Assembly: GCA_035293565.1 (NCBI GenBank)
Contig: DATGMP010000101.1
Span: 1-64,000, forward strand
Length of the DNA: 64,000 nt
Reading direction: 5' to 3'
Origin: DATGMP01 sp035293565
Lineage (GTDB): Bacteria; Pseudomonadota; Alphaproteobacteria; BOG-932; Roseiterribacteraceae
Shown piece after piece: positions 59,933 to 64,000 of this stretch (positions are counted from its first letter, which is position 1; each line of letters begins with the position of its first letter). A program made the position numbers and the translations under genes. The notes under the pieces are model-generated. The model saw nothing but the letters and a program-made list of their open reading frames with translations. It was not told where the DNA came from and did not search any database.

Positions 59933-60328
59933 TCAGCGGATCAGATATCCGTCCGCGCGCCACTGCCCGTCGAGGCGCACCAGGCTGAGCATCTCGGTCG
60001 CCTTCGGTTTGTTCTCGAAGTTCGAGACGAACCGCACCACGGTATAGTCGGCGCCGTTGTGAGTGACGCTCTTCAGGTTGCGCGATTTCACGAGGCCGAA
60101 GGCGCCCCGCGCCGCCTTGATCTGCTGTTCCCAATTCGCTTCCGCAACGCTCGCGCGGAAGGATGGGCTCGCCTGTTTCCAGCTGTTCGCATAGTCGCCG
60201 GTGTCGATCAGCTGCAGCCAGGACTCGCCGAAGGCGACCGCGACGTCGCTGTCCTGGTCTTGGGCCCGGACCGGCCCGCCGCGCAACGCAACGAGGATCA
60301 CGAGCGGGAGGAGGAACAGGAGCCGCAT
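59933..60328 (-). CDS. DUF4019 domain secreted protein
   Basis: A 131-residue exported protein with a signal peptide (LLFLLPLVILVALRGG, cleavage near residue 22). The mature part matches DUF4019: ESWLQLIDTGDYANSWKQASPSFRA, WEQQIKAARGAFG, then VRFVSNFENKPKATEMLSLVRLDGQWRADGYLI. This small domain is thought to lie in the periplasm; its role is unknown. An in-frame start at 60361 is less likely, as the ATG at 60328 gives a better signal. Confidence 0.8.
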   Translation of the reverse strand: MRLLFLLPLVILVALRGGPVRAQDQDSDVAVAFGESWLQLIDTGDYANSWKQASPSFRASVAEANWEQQIKAARGAFGLVKSRNLKSVTHNGADYTVVRFVSNFENKPKATEMLSLVRLDGQWRADGYLIR

Positions 60329-60546
60329 CAGCACACCCTCTCGAAGATTTAGCAACTCCAAGATCTACTTGATCGCGGCGAGCGGTCAATCACCGACCGC
60401 CCGTCGGCGGGGGCGCCTGGTGTGACCAAGAGCTTCGACACGCCCGCATTGTTGATCGCGAGCGCGGCACCACATAACTACCAACATGCGTTGAGTCCTC
60501 TACGTCCAATGATTGCTTAGGCGCTTGGCGCCGGGAGGGACGTCGG

Positions 60547-60963
60547 ATGCGAAGCGTAGCTGTTGGGGCGATTGCGTTAATCTTTTCCACCTGGGCGGCG
60601 GTCTCCGCCCTTGCCGGCAAGACCCAGCCCGAAAAAACCGAGCATCCTTCCAATGTCGCCCTGATCGAGGACGAGAATGGCTGGAGATATGTGCATTTCC
60701 CGTCGAATTTGCGTCTCTATGTATTCGACCGTGATTCGGCGGGAAAATCGGCTTGCAACTCAGGATGCGATGGCGCCTGGCCGCCGCTGATGGTGGCCCA
60801 GAACGACCAGAAGCCGATCGGCGATTGGACGATCATTGACCGTTATGATGGATCGAGGCAGTGGGCCTATAAGGGCCACCCGGTCTATCTCCGCTTCCAT
60901 GATTCGCTCGATCAGCCCACGGGCAACGGGATCGGCGGCGTCTGGCACTTCCTGGAGCCGTAA
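60547..60963 (+). CDS. Secreted repeat protein (lipoprotein_15 / COG4315 type)
   Basis: A 138-residue exported protein. Signal peptide AVGAIALIFSTWAAVSALA. The mature part has the repeat YVFDRDSAGKSACNSGCDGAWPP and WTIIDRYDGSRQWAYKGHPVYLR, as in the secreted repeat family PF03640. Two cysteines (SACNSGC) may pair. It is probably periplasmic. Function unknown. The start follows GGGAGGG. Confidence 0.83.
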   Translation: MRSVAVGAIALIFSTWAAVSALAGKTQPEKTEHPSNVALIEDENGWRYVHFPSNLRLYVFDRDSAGKSACNSGCDGAWPPLMVAQNDQKPIGDWTIIDRYDGSRQWAYKGHPVYLRFHDSLDQPTGNGIGGVWHFLEP

Positions 60964-60974
60964 GGACCCGCGCT

Positions 60975-61475
60975 TTACCCGGCGACGTGCGCCGCCCGCC
61001 GCGGGCCATGTATGCGCCTGGTGCGCTCATCGGCCGCCGGGCCCGGCGCCGTGACGAAATCCGGCGGCGTGAGCGGCCGTCCCGATAGCTTGTCCACCAG
61101 CATCGGCTCGGCCGGCGCGCCGGTCTTGCGATCGACCAGAACCACGCTCGGCCCCTCGGGCGCGAAATGCCTGTTGCCCCAGGCGAGGAGCGCCCAGAGC
61201 ACCGGCCGGAAATCGCGGCCCCGTTCGGTCAGCACATATTCGTAGCGCGGCGGCTTCTCGCTGTATCGGCGCTTCTCGAGCAGACCGGAGTCGACGAGAC
61301 CTCTCAGCCTGCGGGTCAGCATGTTGGGCGCGATGTCGAGATTCCTCTGGAACTCGTCGAACCGCTTCAGACCCATGAAAGCATCGCGCAGGATCAGGAT
61401 GCTCCACCATTCGCCGACGCGCTCCAGGCTACGGGCAATGGGGCATTGCAGATTGCCGAAGCTCTTATGCTGCAT
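60975..61475 (-). CDS. HxlR-family transcriptional regulator
   Basis: A 166-residue winged-helix DNA-binding protein. The N-terminal CPIARSLERVGEWWSILILRDAFMGLKRFDEFQ and the wing PNMLTRRLRGLVDSGLLEKRRY, PPRYEYVLTERGRD are canonical HxlR. A single cysteine at residue 11 may sense redox or electrophiles. It lies 11 bases after the MaoC gene and probably regulates that unit, including its own expression. Confidence 0.9.
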   Translation of the reverse strand: MQHKSFGNLQCPIARSLERVGEWWSILILRDAFMGLKRFDEFQRNLDIAPNMLTRRLRGLVDSGLLEKRRYSEKPPRYEYVLTERGRDFRPVLWALLAWGNRHFAPEGPSVVLVDRKTGAPAEPMLVDKLSGRPLTPPDFVTAPGPAADERTRRIHGPRRAAHVAG

Positions 61476-61486
61476 GGCGTCTTTCC

Positions 61487-61945
61487 TTAGACGGCCGGCC
61501 GCTTCGGGACGACCAGCTTGGCGGTCAGGACCTGAACGACCTCGGCTCGCTGGTTCAGCGTCTCGCTGCGGACGGTAACCATGCCGCGGTCGGGCCGCGA
61601 GCGCGAGGGCGCGATCTCAACGACCTCGCTTTCGACATGCAGCCTATCGCCCGGCCGCGTGGGCCGCGGCCAGGTGATCTCGCCGCCGGCCCCGATGACC
61701 CCCGCGGCGAGCGGCAGCCCGCCTTCGACCAGCAGCCGCATGGTGATCGCGGCCGTATGCCAGCCGCTCGCCGCCAGCCCGCCGAACAAGGTGCCGCGCG
61801 CCGCCTCGTCATCGAGGTGGAAAGGCTGCGGATCGTACCGGGCGGCGAAGCTTTTGATCTCCGCTTCCGTCACCTCATAGGTCCCGCTGCCGGAGCGCTG
61901 GCCGATACGCAGATCGTCCAGGTAAAGCAGACCTTCCTCAGCCAC
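61487..61945 (-). CDS. MaoC family dehydratase
   Basis: A 152-residue hot-dog-fold protein of the MaoC family, which hydrates enoyl-CoA. It has FAARYDPQPFHLDDEAARGTLFGGLAASGWHT with the catalytic Asp/His region (DPQPFHLDD) and GGEITWPRPTRPGDRLHVESEVVE. It is the first gene of a unit with HxlR. It is cytoplasmic. Substrate not defined. Confidence 0.85.
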   Translation of the reverse strand: MAEEGLLYLDDLRIGQRSGSGTYEVTEAEIKSFAARYDPQPFHLDDEAARGTLFGGLAASGWHTAAITMRLLVEGGLPLAAGVIGAGGEITWPRPTRPGDRLHVESEVVEIAPSRSRPDRGMVTVRSETLNQRAEVVQVLTAKLVVPKRPAV

Positions 61946-61971
61946 CCGTGATCCCCATCACTCTCTCGATC

Positions 61972-62001
61972 AAGCAACTTGCATGACGATAGTGACTGCT
62001 T
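61972..62001. promoter_or_regulatory. Possible HxlR operator before the MaoC-HxlR unit
   Basis: The sequence just upstream of the MaoC start holds an imperfect inverted repeat, AAGCA near 61972-61976 and TGCTT at 61997-62001, with an inner ACTTGCA element. Position and symmetry fit an autoregulated HxlR unit, but the arms are short. Confidence 0.3.
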
Positions 62002-62215
62002 TATGGCTCACTTCCATGATGAAAGTCAATACTCCGTTTGGCGTTGATCCCGAAAAGGATAGCGTGCGCTACGCGCCGGATGAGCTGCTGGAGCGGAAGG
62101 TCACGTGGCCCTCCGCATCGATCGGCCGGGAGAGATTTTTTCGAGCGCCCTGTCGGCAGGACGTGCAACCATGCGTCCTCAGGCCATCGACACCAAATCC
62201 GAGCAGGAGGCCGAT

Positions 62216-62875
62216 ATGCGCAAGATCATCGTCGCCACGTTCACGAGCCTAGACGGCGTCATGCAGGCGCCAGGCGGGCCTGAAGAAGATCCGACTGGGG
62301 GCTTCACGCTGGGCGGCTGGACCGCGCCTTACTTCGACGAGGCGGTCGGCGCTTCGATAGGGGAAGTCTTCGGCCGTCCTTTCGACCTTCTGCTCGGCCG
62401 CAAGACTTATGACATCTTCGCGGCGCACTGGCCCCATGTCGCCGATCCGAACGAACCCTTGGCCGCGGCCTTCAACCGGGTCACGAAGTACGTTGCGTCG
62501 CGTTCCAGGCCCAGGCTCGCCTGGCAGAACAGCACGCTGCTGGGCGAGGACGTTGCCGCTTCGCTGAAAGAAATAAAGGCGGGAGAGGGCCCCGACCTGA
62601 TCGTCCAGGGCTCGAGCGACCTGCTCCAGACATTATGGAAGAACCGGCTGGTCGACGAGTTCACCGCGCTGATCTTCCCGCTGGTGCTGGGCAACGGCAA
62701 GCGCGTCTTCGGCGACGGCGCGGTTCCGGCCGAGCTGACGCTCGTCAAGGCGAGACCCTGCCCGACCGGCGTCATCGTCGCGACCTACGAGCCCAGCGGC
62801 GCGGTCAAGACCGGCGACTTCCAGCTCGCCGAACCGACCGACGCCGAGCGCGAGCGACGCCGCAACCTGACCTGA
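62216..62875 (+). CDS. Dihydrofolate reductase family protein (RibD C-terminal-like)
   Basis: A 219-residue protein of the DHFR superfamily. N-terminal MRKIIVATFTSLDGVMQAPGG, the GRKTYDIFAAHWPHV block and the LIVQGSSDLLQTLWKNRLVDEFTALIFPLVLGNGKRVF segment are typical of the RibD C-terminal type reductase-like proteins. The reaction is unknown; a flavin-like or pterin-like substrate reduced by NADPH is presumed. AGGAGG lies seven bases before the ATG at 62216. It ends 20 bases before a terminator. Confidence 0.87.
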   Translation: MRKIIVATFTSLDGVMQAPGGPEEDPTGGFTLGGWTAPYFDEAVGASIGEVFGRPFDLLLGRKTYDIFAAHWPHVADPNEPLAAAFNRVTKYVASRSRPRLAWQNSTLLGEDVAASLKEIKAGEGPDLIVQGSSDLLQTLWKNRLVDEFTALIFPLVLGNGKRVFGDGAVPAELTLVKARPCPTGVIVATYEPSGAVKTGDFQLAEPTDAERERRRNLT

Positions 62876-62894
62876 TCGTCCGGGGCGAATGAAG

Positions 62895-62922
62895 AAGGGC
62901 GACCGTTGGGAGTCGCCCTTTT
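62895..62922. terminator. Bidirectional terminator
   Basis: A 9-bp stem AAGGGCGAC/GTCGCCCTT (62895-62903 with 62912-62920) with an 8-base loop, followed by TT and then CTCC on the plus strand; on the minus strand the stem is followed by TTCTTC. It ends both the reductase and the kinase transcripts, which converge here. Confidence 0.8.
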
Positions 62923-62936
62923 CTCCGGTTTCGCAA

Positions 62937-64000
62937 TCAGGCGATCGCGCGGTCCGCGGACGCGGCGCCGCGCGGGGCGATGGCTTCCAGCTTGGCGAGC
63001 AGGATGGCGGGCTCGATCGGTTTGGAAATGTAATCGTCCATGCCCGCATCGAGATACTGCTCGCGGGCGCCGCTCATCGCATGGGCGGTGAGCGCGATGA
63101 TCCGGACGTTGCATTTGGGCGCCGGGAGCGCGCGAATCTGCCGGGTTGCCTGAACACCGTCCAGCTCGGGCATCTGGATGTCCATCAGCACGACATCGAA
63201 ATCGCCGCTTTGCATCGCGTCGACCGCTTGCAGCCCGTTCTCCACGACGTCGACATGACGGTAGCCGGCGCGGGACAGGAGCGCGAGCGCGAATTTCTGA
63301 TTGATATTGTTGTCCTCCGCCAGAAGGATTCTGAGCGCCCGGTCCGTTTCCGGCCGCGCTTCCTGCGCCGTCGTCGGCGCGGGTGCGCGCGCAGTGACCG
63401 GCTTGGGCGGGCCGGCGAATAGGCGTGCAAGGCAGGCCAGAAGATCGCGCTGGCGGACCGGCTTGTCGATTGTCGCATCGAGCAGGCCTTCGGTCAGGTC
63501 GGCGCGACCGTAAGGTCCCGCGGACGACAAGAGGACCAGCTTGATCTCCGCAAGCTCCGGGACCGCGCGCAGGCGCGCCGCCAGTCGGTCGCCGGGAAGG
63601 CCCGGCATCATCTGATCCAGGAAGGCCACGTCGTACGGCTTGCCCCGGTGCCAAGCCCGCTCGATCTCGGCCTGCGCCTCGAATGCATCCTTGCAGCAGG
63701 TCACCTCGACGCCGAAACCGCCCAGCTGGCGCGCGATGATCTCGAGATTCATCTTGATGTCGTCGACCGCAAGCGCGCGCAGACCCTTGAGATGGCCCGG
63801 CAGCTCCTGCGGCCCGGCCAAAGGCACCGCGGCCGGCGCGAGCGGGATCTCGAACCAGAATTTGGATCCCATGCCGGGCCGGCTTTCGACGCCGATCGTA
63901 CCGCCCATCAGCTCGACGAGCTCGCGCGAGATCGCAAGTCCGAGCCCGGTGCCGCCATAGCGCCGCGTGATCGAGCTGTCCGCCTGGCTGAATTTCTTGA
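62937..64000 (-). CDS. Hybrid sensor histidine kinase/response regulator, C-terminal part (truncated by window)
   Basis: The frame is open to the window edge, so the N-terminus is missing. The visible 354 residues begin in the ATPase domain: F-box region KKFSQADSSITRRYGG, then GTGLGLAISRELVELMGG (G2 box). Two receiver domains follow: one with AVDDIKMN and the phospho-acceptor aspartate in VAFLDQMMPG, the second with LAEDNNINQ and VVLMDIQMPELDG. Both have conserved threonine/serine and lysine positions (LLSSAG, DKPV; ALTAHA, SKPI). The end is an Arg/Ala-rich tail. Input domain and target not visible. Confidence 0.9.
   Translation of the reverse strand, partial: KKFSQADSSITRRYGGTGLGLAISRELVELMGGTIGVESRPGMGSKFWFEIPLAPAAVPLAGPQELPGHLKGLRALAVDDIKMNLEIIARQLGGFGVEVTCCKDAFEAQAEIERAWHRGKPYDVAFLDQMMPGLPGDRLAARLRAVPELAEIKLVLLSSAGPYGRADLTEGLLDATIDKPVRQRDLLACLARLFAGPPKPVTARAPAPTTAQEARPETDRALRILLAEDNNINQKFALALLSRAGYRHVDVVENGLQAVDAMQSGDFDVVLMDIQMPELDGVQATRQIRALPAPKCNVRIIALTAHAMSGAREQYLDAGMDDYISKPIEPAILLAKLEAIAPRGAASADRAIA

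Noticed and set aside
1..64000. tRNA, rRNA, CRISPR or insertion-sequence elements
   Set aside because: I searched for TPsiC-like arms, repeat-spacer arrays and transposase motifs by eye, and found none I could support.

Overview
This is a 64 kb stretch of high-GC bacterial chromosome, most likely from an alphaproteobacterium. The evidence is the DUF3576 lipoprotein-leuS-lptE-holA block, the PAS_5 (PF07310) protein, the cpa-type naming order of the tight-adherence (tad) pilus locus, and LptE- and porin-type outer membrane genes. I could not settle the genus. The window is gene dense. It holds no rRNA, tRNA, insertion sequence or CRISPR array that I could find. It is cut inside a gene at both ends: a D-2-hydroxyacid dehydrogenase on the left and a hybrid histidine kinase on the right.

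Region by region. 0-6.2 kb: a sulfotransferase/DUF1214 pair faces an operon of a sterol-desaturase-like di-iron protein, two small membrane proteins and an IlvD-type dehydratase. 6.2-13.5 kb: small secreted and unknown proteins, a PAS-domain protein with a degenerate output region, a gene of unknown function behind a textbook sigma-54 promoter, an L,D-transpeptidase, a YggS-type PLP protein, a porin and a PAS_5 protein. 13.5-20.2 kb: core genes (DUF3576 lipoprotein, leuS, lptE, holA), then a CorA-type transporter and murI. 20.2-26.5 kb: metabolic genes (Rieske oxygenase, VOC, OsmC, UMF1-type MFS, HemD-like, FKBP isomerase without a normal start codon, cytochrome P450).

26.5-36.6 kb is the most distinctive part. 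Two PEP-CTERM surface proteins each sit behind a sigma-54-type promoter. Between and beyond them lie a second, unusual cytochrome P450, an exosortase-associated acyltransferase, a ThiF-nitroreductase fusion and an ABC exporter. I read the acyltransferase, the fusion protein and the exporter as a candidate pathway that makes and exports an acylated small molecule linked to the PEP-CTERM/exosortase envelope system. No exosortase gene lies in this window.

36.8-52.4 kb: two polytopic glycosyltransferase-like proteins adjoin a complete tad pilus locus. TadE, a second TadE-like protein and a TadG-like protein run leftward. The Flp pilin and cpaA-B-C-D-E-F-tadB-tadC run rightward, and a TPR lipoprotein (TadD-like) faces them. 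The secretin CpaC carries an extra N-terminal domain resembling the RodZ C-terminal (DUF4115) domain. The TadG-like protein appears to have a beta-helix-like region instead of a von Willebrand A domain. 52.5-64 kb: a Tat-exported molybdenum hydroxylase pair, cstA with its ybdD partner, several small secreted or enzyme genes, a MaoC-HxlR operon, a RibD/DHFR-like reductase and the kinase fragment.
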